From positions 1 to 33,158 of the forward strand of contig JAMJFQ010000004.1 of assembly GCA_023544605.1 (NCBI GenBank): DNA of 33,158 nucleotides. The letters are read 5' to 3'. How positions within the stretch are numbered: the first letter of the stretch is position 1; each line of letters starts with the position of its first letter. This DNA is from ANME-2 cluster archaeon. Lineage in GTDB: Archaea > Halobacteriota > Methanosarcinia > Methanosarcinales > Methanocomedenaceae. Positions 1-8,997 of the stretch are shown one piece after another. Below the pieces are notes generated by a model. The model worked only from the letters and a program-made list of their open reading frames with translations, had not been told where the DNA came from and searched no databases. Made by a program: the position numbers and the translations under genes.

Positions 1-65
1 AGATTTTACCTAAAGTCGGTGTCAACAAAATAACTGATTTTTGGAACAGTGCCGTATATACATAG

Positions 66-85
66 GTTCACATATATATGTGAAC
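66..85. promoter_or_regulatory. Perfect 20-bp palindrome GTTCACATATATATGTGAAC, candidate operator
   Basis: Read directly; both 10-nt halves are exact reverse complements; lies in the noncoding region upstream of the ORF at 297. Confidence 0.4.
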
Positions 86-148
86 ACATAAATTATCTTT
101 ATAATGTTATACGAAAACTATTTATCATAAGATAGGAATAATAGCAGT

Positions 149-203
149 TGTGAGCGGGTTCAACGTTTTTATTAACTAACCCCCACTCCCCAACCCGCTC
201 ACA
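149..203. other. Stem-loop with 12-bp perfect stem TGTGAGCGGGTT / AACCCGCTCACA and about 31-nt loop (terminator, leader or small RNA)
   Basis: Exact complementarity of 149-160 and 192-203 in noncoding DNA. Confidence 0.45.
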
Positions 204-296
204 GAAATCATTTTCAATTTATGCTATGAAATGGTATTGTTTGGGTTTTTTAACTCCTGGTAAAACTAATCAGCTATAAACGACACAGTATTATTC

Positions 297-1640
297 ATGA
301 CAGGTAAGGTGGTTATCCTGGGTGCAGGTGCTGTAGGTATGACGGTAGCTACATACCTCAAACGGCATACCAAGCATGAGGTTACAGTTTTTTCATCCGA
401 TAACAATACCGCATACAGCCAGTGTGGACTCCCTTTTGTTTTGGAGGGTGTTGTACACGATTTCTCTGATCTGGTTATAAGGCCACCAGATACATTCGTT
501 GATATGGGTATTGACCTGCATCTGGGGACAACGGTCAATCACATTGATACTGGTTGCCAGAAGGTGATATCTGATGCTGGGGTCTTTGAATATGATTACC
601 TGGTCATAGCCACCGGTAGCATGCCCTTTGTTCCACCCCTGAAGGGAAGGGAACTGGATGGAGTATTCACCCTGCATACCCTATCTGATGGCATAGCTAT
701 AGATAGGTCAATGAAGGATAGTAGCAGTGTCGTGATTATCGGTGCTGGCGGTATCGGGGCAGAAGTGGCAGGGAGCCTGGCCCTTAGAGGGATTGCTGTT
801 ACCCTGGTTGAGGCTATACCGCAGGTGCTGCCCCTGACCCTGGACCCTGATATGGCATTACTGGTCCAGCAGCACCTTACCTCACTGGGTGTTAACGTTA
901 GAACTGGAGTACAGGTGGATTCTATAAACGGCCTGAACCATGTGCAATCGGTCAGTGTGGGCAAAGAACTCGTACCTGCAGATGTCGTGATAGTGGCGAC
1001 CGGACTTCGTCCCCTGAGCGGTATCGCCCGGGATGCAGGGTTTGATATTGGTCCTGCGGGCGGCATTGTGACCAATGAACACCTGAGGGTCAGCCTGGCC
1101 GGAGAATTTCAGGATAATGTGTATGCAGGAGGCGAATGCGCAGAAGTGATAGATTTCATAACTGATTCGCCCTTTATCAGCAGGCTGGGTTCTGCTGCCA
1201 GACGCATGGCACGGGTGATCGGAGAGAATATCACTGAGCAGGATGCTGTATATCCGCCTACCCTCAGCCCAAATGTTGTGGTTGTGGGGAACCTGGTGGC
1301 AGGTTCGGTCGGCATAACTTCACAAAGGGCCAAAGACAGTGACATGAGCATAGTATATGGTATCTCTGAAGGGCTAACACGGGCAGGGTATTATCCAGGT
1401 GGTTCACAGCTCAACGTCAAACTTATTTTCGCTGGTCTGCAGCTCGTAGGAGCACAGGTTGTGGCAGGCGAAGGAGTGAAAGAGCGGATCGATGCCCTGA
1501 GTCTTGCTATACGCATGGGCGCCACTGTACATGACCTGCTCGAGTGGGAAACCTCGTATTCACCGCCGGTGTCTATGGTAATAGATCCGGTGACATTTGC
1601 TGCTGCTGATGCAAAGACGAAGATGGAAAAAATGGCATGA
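297..1640 (+). CDS. FAD/NAD(P)-dependent oxidoreductase, CoA-disulfide reductase / NADH oxidase-like
   Basis: N-terminal dinucleotide-binding motif VVILGAGAVGMTVA, second Rossmann motif VVIIGAGGIGAEVA, redox Cys context SQCGLPF. Confidence 0.8.
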   Translation: MTGKVVILGAGAVGMTVATYLKRHTKHEVTVFSSDNNTAYSQCGLPFVLEGVVHDFSDLVIRPPDTFVDMGIDLHLGTTVNHIDTGCQKVISDAGVFEYDYLVIATGSMPFVPPLKGRELDGVFTLHTLSDGIAIDRSMKDSSSVVIIGAGGIGAEVAGSLALRGIAVTLVEAIPQVLPLTLDPDMALLVQQHLTSLGVNVRTGVQVDSINGLNHVQSVSVGKELVPADVVIVATGLRPLSGIARDAGFDIGPAGGIVTNEHLRVSLAGEFQDNVYAGGECAEVIDFITDSPFISRLGSAARRMARVIGENITEQDAVYPPTLSPNVVVVGNLVAGSVGITSQRAKDSDMSIVYGISEGLTRAGYYPGGSQLNVKLIFAGLQLVGAQVVAGEGVKERIDALSLAIRMGATVHDLLEWETSYSPPVSMVIDPVTFAAADAKTKMEKMA

Positions 1641-2629
1641 TAACCATTGAAGGCTCATACGGTGAGGGCGGCGGGCAGATAATCCGCACGTCAGTGGCGC
1701 TGGCAGCGGTGAGGGGGGAAGATGTTACGATTCACAATATACGGTGCAACCGCCCCCAGCCAGGACTGAAAGCCCAGCACTTAATGGCGGTCAACACGGC
1801 TGCAAAAATGACCGGAGCCCGGGTGGAAGGATTGAAATTAGGCTCCACTGAATTGACATTTGTACCACAGGGGATCTATGGAGGGCATTATGATGTGGAT
1901 ATCGGGACCGCAGGTAGTATCACCTTATTGCTGCAGTGCTTAATGCCGGCTGCCGCTGCATCAAAGGAACCGGTTACACTGGATATTACAGGCGGGACCG
2001 ATGTTGCATGGTCGCCGCCAGTGGACTATCTATCTCACGTGCTGTTGCCGGTACTCGCTTCAATGGGACTGGAGTGCAGTATCCAAGTCAAGCAGCGGGG
2101 GTATTATCCAAGGGGTGGCGGGCAGGTGACGGCCAGGATCACCCCATCCGGTCTGATGGGTGTTGAGCTGGAGCGGGAGCAAGGTACTATTGAAGGCATT
2201 TCCCATAGTTCCAATTTGCCCGAGCATGTATCCAGGCGTCAGGCCGATTCGGCACTTGCTGCGCTGGAGGCAGCAGGATACGATGCCTCGGTGGATACTC
2301 AAAATTGCAGTTGCCCGTCAACGGGCAGCGGGATCACACTGTGGTGCGGACATATAGGCGCAAGCGCACTGGGTAAGAGAGGGCTGCCTGCCGAGAAGGT
2401 AGGCCAGACCGCTGCCAGTGAGATCATAGCTGAACTGGGTTCGGGGGCAGCAGTAGATGTGCACCTGGCCGATCAGTTGATACCCTATATGGGGCTGGCA
2501 GGGGGCGGGAGTTTCACGGTGCGTGAGGTGTCAGGGCATACCAGGACAAATATCTGGGTAGTGGAGCAGTTTCTGGGAGTTGAATTTAACGTAACAAAAG
2601 AAAGTGGTCTGTTTAAAGTATCGATCTGA
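1637..2629 (+). CDS. rtcA: RNA 3'-terminal phosphate cyclase
   Basis: EGSYGEGGGQIIRTSVALA start, RCNRPQPGLKAQHL, GYYPRGGGQV; 4-bp overlap with the preceding ORF. Confidence 0.93.
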   Translation: MITIEGSYGEGGGQIIRTSVALAAVRGEDVTIHNIRCNRPQPGLKAQHLMAVNTAAKMTGARVEGLKLGSTELTFVPQGIYGGHYDVDIGTAGSITLLLQCLMPAAAASKEPVTLDITGGTDVAWSPPVDYLSHVLLPVLASMGLECSIQVKQRGYYPRGGGQVTARITPSGLMGVELEREQGTIEGISHSSNLPEHVSRRQADSALAALEAAGYDASVDTQNCSCPSTGSGITLWCGHIGASALGKRGLPAEKVGQTAASEIIAELGSGAAVDVHLADQLIPYMGLAGGGSFTVREVSGHTRTNIWVVEQFLGVEFNVTKESGLFKVSI

Positions 2630-3250
2630 TCACACCTTTATAACTTCCAGATACTCGGGCGGGATCTCCTCTGAGAGCACAATAAGCTCATTGGCCTTCA
2701 TCATCACTATCCCGTCATTCATGGCGGTAAAAGCATCCACCTTAAAGATAACAGGGTCTTCTGTATGCACACTGGCAGCCTCCACAGCCTTCTCGTACGT
2801 GGTGCTCATGTGAACATACCTCTGACGCACGGGCCTTATCCCAATCTCCATTATCATATCAGCCTCTTCCTGGCTAACACCATAAAACAGTTCTGGCAGG
2901 TCGTTCTCAGGAAAATCCATATCAACATCAATGGAGTGTCCGTACCTGGCACGTATCTTGTTGCCATCGATCTGGTACCTTTCCTTAACATCAGATTCAA
3001 CCAGGCCTATAAGCCGATTTTCAGATGCCCAGGGATACCTGGTCATCATAACATCTATCAGTACATCAATGTCCACCCAGCCATGCTGGTTCATGCCCAG
3101 CCCCAGGTCATCAGGAAAATGCCGCAGTCCGCCTGAAATGAAACGCCCCATCCGTTCGGTGCGTTCTGTATCGAGCACGTATTTACCTTCTTCACCGCAT
3201 TGGCACACTTCACCTCTGAAATATCCGTGTTTTGGACACTTTCGTATCAT
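2630..3250 (-). CDS. kptA: RNA 2'-phosphotransferase (Tpt1/KptA family) with N-terminal zinc ribbon; start taken at internal Met (MIRKCPKHG)
   Basis: CPKHGYFRGEVCQCG zinc ribbon; SGGLRHFPDDLGL; RARYGHS; HMSTTYEKA. Confidence 0.9.
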   Translation of the reverse strand: MIRKCPKHGYFRGEVCQCGEEGKYVLDTERTERMGRFISGGLRHFPDDLGLGMNQHGWVDIDVLIDVMMTRYPWASENRLIGLVESDVKERYQIDGNKIRARYGHSIDVDMDFPENDLPELFYGVSQEEADMIMEIGIRPVRQRYVHMSTTYEKAVEAASVHTEDPVIFKVDAFTAMNDGIVMMKANELIVLSEEIPPEYLEVIKV

Positions 3251-3361
3251 GGTATCTGCAATATTATTGACACTTCTTATAAACCTTATTAATTCATTGA
3301 GACACATTCAACAATATTATTAAATCTAGATAGTGATATACATACTATCAGGTGGTGAGAA

Positions 3362-4471
3362 ATGGGATTTGATAGTGAACATAGGATTTTTAAGCTGGCA
3401 GATGAATTTGGACCTGAACTGATAATTTATATTTCTGAAACAAAGATCGGACTCAAGGCCATATTGGTCGTTGATAATACTGCAGTGGGTCCTGCCATGG
3501 GAGGTATCAGGATATCACCTGACGTCTCGACAACGGAAGTTGCCAGGCTTGCCCGTGCCATGACCATGAAGAACGCAATGGCACGACTCCCTCATGGTGG
3601 GGGAAAATCGGGCATCATCGCCGACCCGGGCTTGCCCAATAAAGAAGCACTCATCCGGGCATTTGCACGAAAGATCAGACACATCATTGAATATATACCC
3701 GGTCCTGATATGGGTACCAGCGAGACAGAGATGGCATATATCAGGGACGAGATCAACAGGGCGGTGGGATTGCCAAGGGTATTGGGAGGAATCCCCCTTG
3801 ATGAGATCGGAAGTACGGGTTTTGGCGTAGCCGTATGTGCTGAAGTGGCATCCGAATACGCAGGACTTGACCTGGGCGGCGCCCGCCTTACCGTGGAAGG
3901 CTTTGGGGCCGTTGGTAAAAACGCTGCCAAATTCCTGGTAGAGAGGGGTGTGGTCTTAATAGCAGCCAGTGATTCCGGGGGCACGATCTACAATGCAGAC
4001 GGCCTGGATGTTGAAGCACTGATAGGTATAAAAAATGCCACTGGTTCAGTGCTCAACTACAAGGATGGGGAAAAACTGCTGATGACCGACCTGTTTAATA
4101 TCAGCACAGATATATTCGTGCCAGCCGCAAGACCAGATGTCATAACACTGAGCAATGTTGATGTACTGGATACCAAAATGATAATCGAGGGTGCAAACAT
4201 ACCCACAACACCAGAGGCTGAAAAACTGCTCCATCAACGTGGAGTGTTATGCGTTCCCGATTTCGTAGCTAATGCAGGAGGCGTTATAACGGCATCTGTT
4301 GAATATCATGGAGGAACCGAAAAGCACGCCATTGAGCAAACCGAGGCAACTATTAGGAATAACACCAAAGAAGTGCTTGAGATGTCACGCAACCAGAGTA
4401 TAACTCCAAGAGAAGCTGCCCAGTCCATTGCCCGGCACAGGATCAAGCAAGCTATGAATTACAGGAAGTAG
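3362..4471 (+). CDS. Glu/Leu/Phe/Val dehydrogenase family protein
   Basis: GPAMGGIRISPDV, MTMKNAMARLPHGGGKSGI, GPDMGTSETEM, VEGFGAVGKNAA, ANAGGVITASVEY. Confidence 0.92.
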   Translation: MGFDSEHRIFKLADEFGPELIIYISETKIGLKAILVVDNTAVGPAMGGIRISPDVSTTEVARLARAMTMKNAMARLPHGGGKSGIIADPGLPNKEALIRAFARKIRHIIEYIPGPDMGTSETEMAYIRDEINRAVGLPRVLGGIPLDEIGSTGFGVAVCAEVASEYAGLDLGGARLTVEGFGAVGKNAAKFLVERGVVLIAASDSGGTIYNADGLDVEALIGIKNATGSVLNYKDGEKLLMTDLFNISTDIFVPAARPDVITLSNVDVLDTKMIIEGANIPTTPEAEKLLHQRGVLCVPDFVANAGGVITASVEYHGGTEKHAIEQTEATIRNNTKEVLEMSRNQSITPREAAQSIARHRIKQAMNYRK

Positions 4472-4477
4472 ATACTA

Positions 4478-5851
4478 TTGACATTAAAATCCATATTTAA
4501 ACCCGATTCCATTGCCGTAGTTGGTGCATCTGCAAGTATGGGAAAATGGGGTCATACATTATTGAAGAATCTGCTTAATAACGGATATGAAGGTCTCGTG
4601 TATCCGGTAAATCCCAGGGAAACGGAGATCATGGGCAAAACCTGTTTTTCATCTGTGCTGGATATACCTGGACCAGTAGACCTGGCAGTAATAGCCGTGC
4701 CCAGTTCTTTGGCCCTTGCCATCACCGAGGAATGTGGAAAGAAAGGCGTAAAAGGTATAATAATGATCACTGCGGGTTTCAGTGAGACAGGGGATGAGGG
4801 CCGGCAGCTTGAAGAACAGTTAATTGAGATCGTTAAGCGATACAACATGAGGCTCATTGGACCCAATAGCCTGGGTGTGGTCAATTCACATACAGGTATG
4901 AATGCCAGTATCATTTCGAGACTGCCTCACCGGGGCGGCATCTCCTTCATTACCCAAAGCGGCACTCTTGGTCTGGCACTGGCCGACTGGACCATGGAGA
5001 TGGGTCTGGGTTTGCATATCGTGGTAAGTACTGGTAATAAGGCCAACATTGATGATATCGACCTGCTGGAATATCTGGCAGAGGACCCTAATACCAATGT
5101 GATCGCCATGTATGTGGAAGGTATCAACCGGGGGCGGGAGTTCATCAGGACGGCTAAAGGTATATCCAAACCCATACTGGCGGTAAAGACCGGGCGGACT
5201 AAGAGCGGCTCCCGAGCCGTTTACTCCCACACAGGCAGTCTTGCCGGGTCCGATGAAGTGTATAGTGCCGCATTCAAACAATCAGGTATCATAAGGGTGG
5301 AGAATATAGACGACCTGTTCGATTCTGCCCTTGCCCTGTCAGTCCAGCCTGCGCCCAACGGGAAACAGGTAGGAATAATCTCAAACGGCGGTGGTGCCAG
5401 TATCATCGCATCAGATGCCTGTGAGAGAGCTGGTCTAATCATACCTCCGCTGCAGCAGGAGACCAGGGAGAATATAAAGGAACTGGTCTCAGGATTTGCC
5501 TCTGCCAGAAATCCAGTAGATACCGCCGGCCTTGCCACGTATGAAGTGTACAACGGTACAGTGAGGCAGATGCTGCTTGACCCGAACATCGATGCAATGA
5601 TAGTGATATATGTTCATACGGTAATGTGGGATTCCAGTATCCCGGCCAGGGCCATAGTGGATATTCACAGGGGGACATGCACTAAACCCATAATTGCATG
5701 CTGGATGGGTGGGAAAGGAACTGAAAAAGGAGTGGACATCCTTAAAGCGGGAGGTCTCCCCAACTATCCGGTACCTGAGAGGGCGGTAAAGGCACTGGCT
5801 TCGCTTGTTAAGCATCATGGTTTCCTTGAGAACGTAAAGGGGGGAATCTGA
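4478..5851 (+). CDS. acdA: Acetyl/acyl-CoA synthetase (ADP-forming), alpha subunit; TTG start
   Basis: CoA-binding domain SIAVVGASASMGKWGHTLLKNLL; phospho-His context YSHTGSLAGSDEVY; ISNGGGASIIASDACE. Confidence 0.9.
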   Translation: MTLKSIFKPDSIAVVGASASMGKWGHTLLKNLLNNGYEGLVYPVNPRETEIMGKTCFSSVLDIPGPVDLAVIAVPSSLALAITEECGKKGVKGIIMITAGFSETGDEGRQLEEQLIEIVKRYNMRLIGPNSLGVVNSHTGMNASIISRLPHRGGISFITQSGTLGLALADWTMEMGLGLHIVVSTGNKANIDDIDLLEYLAEDPNTNVIAMYVEGINRGREFIRTAKGISKPILAVKTGRTKSGSRAVYSHTGSLAGSDEVYSAAFKQSGIIRVENIDDLFDSALALSVQPAPNGKQVGIISNGGGASIIASDACERAGLIIPPLQQETRENIKELVSGFASARNPVDTAGLATYEVYNGTVRQMLLDPNIDAMIVIYVHTVMWDSSIPARAIVDIHRGTCTKPIIACWMGGKGTEKGVDILKAGGLPNYPVPERAVKALASLVKHHGFLENVKGGI

Positions 5852-6489
5852 TGGACATGGAGATATGGGATAGGCTAAAGGATGAGAATATACCGGTACT
5901 TCCAATGCGTCAGGTATCAACGGCCGCAGAAGCGGTGGAGGCCGCAAAAGCACTGGGTTATCCAGTGGTCATGAAGATACTATCTCCTGATATAAGTCAT
6001 AAAAGCGATGTTGGTGGCGTAGTTCTAGATCTGGGGTCTGATGGAGAAGTTAAGGAAGCATACCATAAGATGATGGAACGTGTTACGTCACAGGTTCCCG
6101 GTGCAAGCATCCAGGGAGTAATGCTCCAGAAGATGGCCCGATCTGGTCTGGAAGTGATCATTGGTGCCAAAAAAGACCCCCAGTTCGGTCATGTAATAAT
6201 GTTTGGTCTGGGCGGCATTTTTGTTGAGATATGTAAAGATGTTTCTTTCAGGGTAACACCTGTTAATCGAGAGATGGCACAGCAAATGATACTTGAGATA
6301 AAGGGTAGTCCGATCTTGGGGGGCGCCAGGGGAAGGACTGCAGTAGACATAGAAGCAATGATCGATGTGATCACCGGACTATCCCGGCTCCTTGAGAAAC
6401 ACCCTGAGATAGTCGAATTGGATATCAATCCTCTGGTGGTCTATCCAAAAGAGGCAATTGCAGTGGATGCAAGGATGCTGGTAGATTGA
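5851..6489 (+). CDS. acdB: Acetyl/acyl-CoA synthetase (ADP-forming), beta subunit (ATP-grasp)
   Basis: GYPVVMKILSPDISHKSDVGGV; MLQKM...EVIIGAKKDPQFGHVIMFGLGG; ELDINPLVVYP; TGATG-type overlap with acdA. Confidence 0.9.
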   Translation: MDMEIWDRLKDENIPVLPMRQVSTAAEAVEAAKALGYPVVMKILSPDISHKSDVGGVVLDLGSDGEVKEAYHKMMERVTSQVPGASIQGVMLQKMARSGLEVIIGAKKDPQFGHVIMFGLGGIFVEICKDVSFRVTPVNREMAQQMILEIKGSPILGGARGRTAVDIEAMIDVITGLSRLLEKHPEIVELDINPLVVYPKEAIAVDARMLVD

Positions 6490-6584
6490 GGTCTGTGTTG
6501 CAGCAAAAAAAAAGTGAAAAGAAAGTTATATGTAACATAGTCAAAACTTATTATTATCCACTTTGATTCCAGTGAGGTGTGTAA

Positions 6585-6863
6585 ATGGAAAATGACGATG
6601 TAGTCTATGTCGGAAGCAAACCAGTGATGAACTATGTACTTGCAGTGGTAACCCAGTTCAACAGCGGCGCTGAAACTGTGACCATTAAGGCACGGGGAAG
6701 GGCAATATCCAGAGCTGTCGACGTTGCTGAAGTGGTAAGGAACAGATTCTTAAATAACTTAGAAGTAAAGGACATTCTGATCTCCACTGAAAAGGTGACT
6801 TCGGAACGCGGCGAATCTAATGTTTCGTCCATGGAAATAACACTGGGCAATAAACCTGAATGA
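6585..6863 (+). CDS. albA: DNA/RNA-binding protein Alba
   Basis: [49 protein letters not shown]. Confidence 0.95.
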   Translation: MENDDVVYVGSKPVMNYVLAVVTQFNSGAETVTIKARGRAISRAVDVAEVVRNRFLNNLEVKDILISTEKVTSERGESNVSSMEITLGNKPE

Positions 6864-6872
6864 AATATTTTC

Positions 6873-7448
6873 ATGGTGATCAATTCTATTTTAGTCAAGA
6901 TATTGCCAGAAAGCCTGGATTATGATGGATCACAGATAGAGCCACTGTGGGCCTATTCACGAGGAATCCAGGGCAATAGTATAGTGGTATTCAGGGGAGC
7001 TATGGATATCCTTGATGCCAATGTAAAGGACCTGGAAGATCTGAAAAATAAGAAAGCCATCAGGGGTGGGGATATGTTGCATTTCATTGTTGAGCGTTTT
7101 GATTCACCTGCCAGTATGAGGCTGGCATATTTTATGCAGCGTATGCTTGTGGTGTGTGCAAAAGATGTTTTGAGACGGCACGGCATAGAATCAAAGCGAG
7201 AAGGTGATGACCTGTTTGTGGGGACGGGGAAACTGACCGTGAGCATTGCAACGGCGGGCATCTCATCAGAGAAAGTACACTTTGGTATCAATATCTCATG
7301 CGAGGGCACACCGCCTGATGTCAGGGTGGCATGTCTTGATCCGCTGGGCATAAAAGATGTTATGGGATTGGCCGGCGAGATAGCTACTGCTTTTACGGTT
7401 GAAATGGACGATATCGAGTCAGATATGGTAAAGACCCGGTCCCTTTGA
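6873..7448 (+). CDS. DUF366 family protein
   Basis: [33 protein letters not shown]...[11 protein letters not shown]; follows alba by 9 bp. Confidence 0.75.
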   Translation: MVINSILVKILPESLDYDGSQIEPLWAYSRGIQGNSIVVFRGAMDILDANVKDLEDLKNKKAIRGGDMLHFIVERFDSPASMRLAYFMQRMLVVCAKDVLRRHGIESKREGDDLFVGTGKLTVSIATAGISSEKVHFGINISCEGTPPDVRVACLDPLGIKDVMGLAGEIATAFTVEMDDIESDMVKTRSL

Positions 7449-7490
7449 TATTCTTAGGTTCAGAAAAAGATATATTTGTTTAAAGGGTAA

Positions 7491-7518
7491 GTTAACGGTG
7501 TTAATTAACACTGTTAAC
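7491..7518. promoter_or_regulatory. 28-bp near-perfect palindrome upstream of thi4 (GTTAACGGTGTTAA TTAACACTGTTAAC), candidate operator
   Basis: Half-sites complementary at 13 of 14 positions; ends 30 bp before the likely thi4 start. Confidence 0.6.
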
Positions 7519-7548
7519 CAACACCAGTTATTTGACACAGGTGATTTT

Positions 7549-8361
7549 ATGACAAAATTTGATCATATAGATGAGAAACAGATAACAAGAGCGATAGTCA
7601 GCGGATTTACTAAGGAATTTATGGAAATAATCGAGTCTGATGTAGTGATAGTGGGCGGCGGCCCCAGTGGTCTGGTGGCTGCAAAAGAACTGGCATCTGC
7701 CGGAAAGAACGTAGTGATATTTGAAGCGAACAATTACCTGGGCGGGGGTTTCTGGATAGGTGGGTACTTGATGAATAAACTGACAGTACGGGCACCTGGC
7801 CAAACTGTGCTCGACGAGATAGGTGTGCCCTATGAGGAAGTTGAACCGGGCCTGTTCATGGCAAACGGCCCCCATGCCTGCTCTAAACTGGTGGCGGCTG
7901 CTTGTGATGCCGGTGCAAAAATAATTAATATGACCAAAGTGGACGATGTTGTCATGCGTGAAGGTCGTGTGGCAGGAGTTGTCATAAACTGGACACCAGT
8001 GGGTGCACTTCCCAGGGCTATTACCTGTGTGGACCCGGTAGCAGTGGAATCCAAATTGGTCATCGATGCCACAGGGCATGATGCAATTGTGGTAAATTGT
8101 CTGGTGGAGAGAGGATTAGTGGATGTGAAAGGCTTTGGTGGTATGTGGGTAAGCCGCAGCGAGGATGCACTGGTGGAACATACCGGCGAAGTATATCCGG
8201 GATTGCTTGCCACTGGGATGGCAGTGGCGACTGTACACGGCCTGCCCAGGATGGGGCCTACGTTTGGTGGAATGCTGATATCAGGAAAGCGAGTAGCTGA
8301 ACAAGCACTCATGCAATTAGAATCTGGTATGTTCGATATTGAACCTTTGGTGCAGGTTTAA
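7549..8361 (+). CDS. thi4: Thiazole synthase Thi4 (sulfide-dependent ADP-thiazole synthase family); the ORF-track start at 7498 is probably too far upstream
   Basis: [84 protein letters not shown] ahead of ATG at 7549. Confidence 0.92.
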   Translation: MTKFDHIDEKQITRAIVSGFTKEFMEIIESDVVIVGGGPSGLVAAKELASAGKNVVIFEANNYLGGGFWIGGYLMNKLTVRAPGQTVLDEIGVPYEEVEPGLFMANGPHACSKLVAAACDAGAKIINMTKVDDVVMREGRVAGVVINWTPVGALPRAITCVDPVAVESKLVIDATGHDAIVVNCLVERGLVDVKGFGGMWVSRSEDALVEHTGEVYPGLLATGMAVATVHGLPRMGPTFGGMLISGKRVAEQALMQLESGMFDIEPLVQV

Positions 8362-8375
8362 CTGAGTTAGGCGTG

Positions 8376-8408
8376 ATAGGTTTTTGCCCTTTAGAGGGCA
8401 AAACCTAT
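8376..8408. terminator. Strong hairpin after thi4 (ATAGGTTTTTGCCCT...AGGGCAAAACCTAT), probable terminator or processing site
   Basis: About 14-bp stem with one bulged base and 4-nt loop, between thi4 and the fpo operon. Confidence 0.55.
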
Positions 8409-8601
8409 AAACATATAATATATTTCATTTTCAACATTTTTTTTATTTAGTTTCTAAGACACCTGTCTTGTAAACAAGTGGTTTGCTTGCGATATCAGGC
8501 ACACTTTGGTATTATTTAGCCATAATGCTATCGAAAATGATTTCATAACATTTTTATACATAGAATATAACTCAACTTTGATAGGACATTTAGGTGATGA
8601 T

Positions 8602-8997
8602 ATGGAGATTATTGATACTTTTATACCTGTAGCTATCTTTCTACTATTTGGTCTAGCAATACCTTTGGTAATAATGTTTTTAGTAAAGCAATTATCACCA
8701 AGAAGCAAATCGCCAGTTAAGTTCACAACTTATGAAAGCGGTTCTGTACCAACCGGCAGTTCAAAAATAATGTTCAATGTCGAATATTATGCATATGCAA
8801 TTCTTTTTGTGCTGTTCGATGTTGAATTGTTATTCCTTTACCCATGGGTTACTGTATATGTGAATGATGTAGTGTTGAATAACGTGGAGAATTTCACTAC
8901 AAGCTTTAGCGTCTTTGCAATGGCATTGTTCATGGTTGTCGTGCTATTGGGACTGCTTTATGAATGGAAGAAGGGGGTTTTGCAATGGGTGAAATAG
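8602..8997 (+). CDS. fpoA: F420H2 dehydrogenase subunit FpoA (NuoA-like)
   Basis: KFTTYESGSVPTGSSKIMFNVEYYAYAILFVLFDVELLFLYPW; GGTGATGATATG start context. Confidence 0.93.
   Translation: MEIIDTFIPVAIFLLFGLAIPLVIMFLVKQLSPRSKSPVKFTTYESGSVPTGSSKIMFNVEYYAYAILFVLFDVELLFLYPWVTVYVNDVVLNNVENFTTSFSVFAMALFMVVVLLGLLYEWKKGVLQWVK

Noticed and set aside
596-1075. 159-aa minus-strand ORF inside the flavoprotein gene
   Set aside because: Antisense overlap, Ser/Thr/Pro-rich shadow translation
7528-8079. 183-aa minus-strand ORF inside thi4
   Set aside because: Antisense shadow of thi4, no motif support
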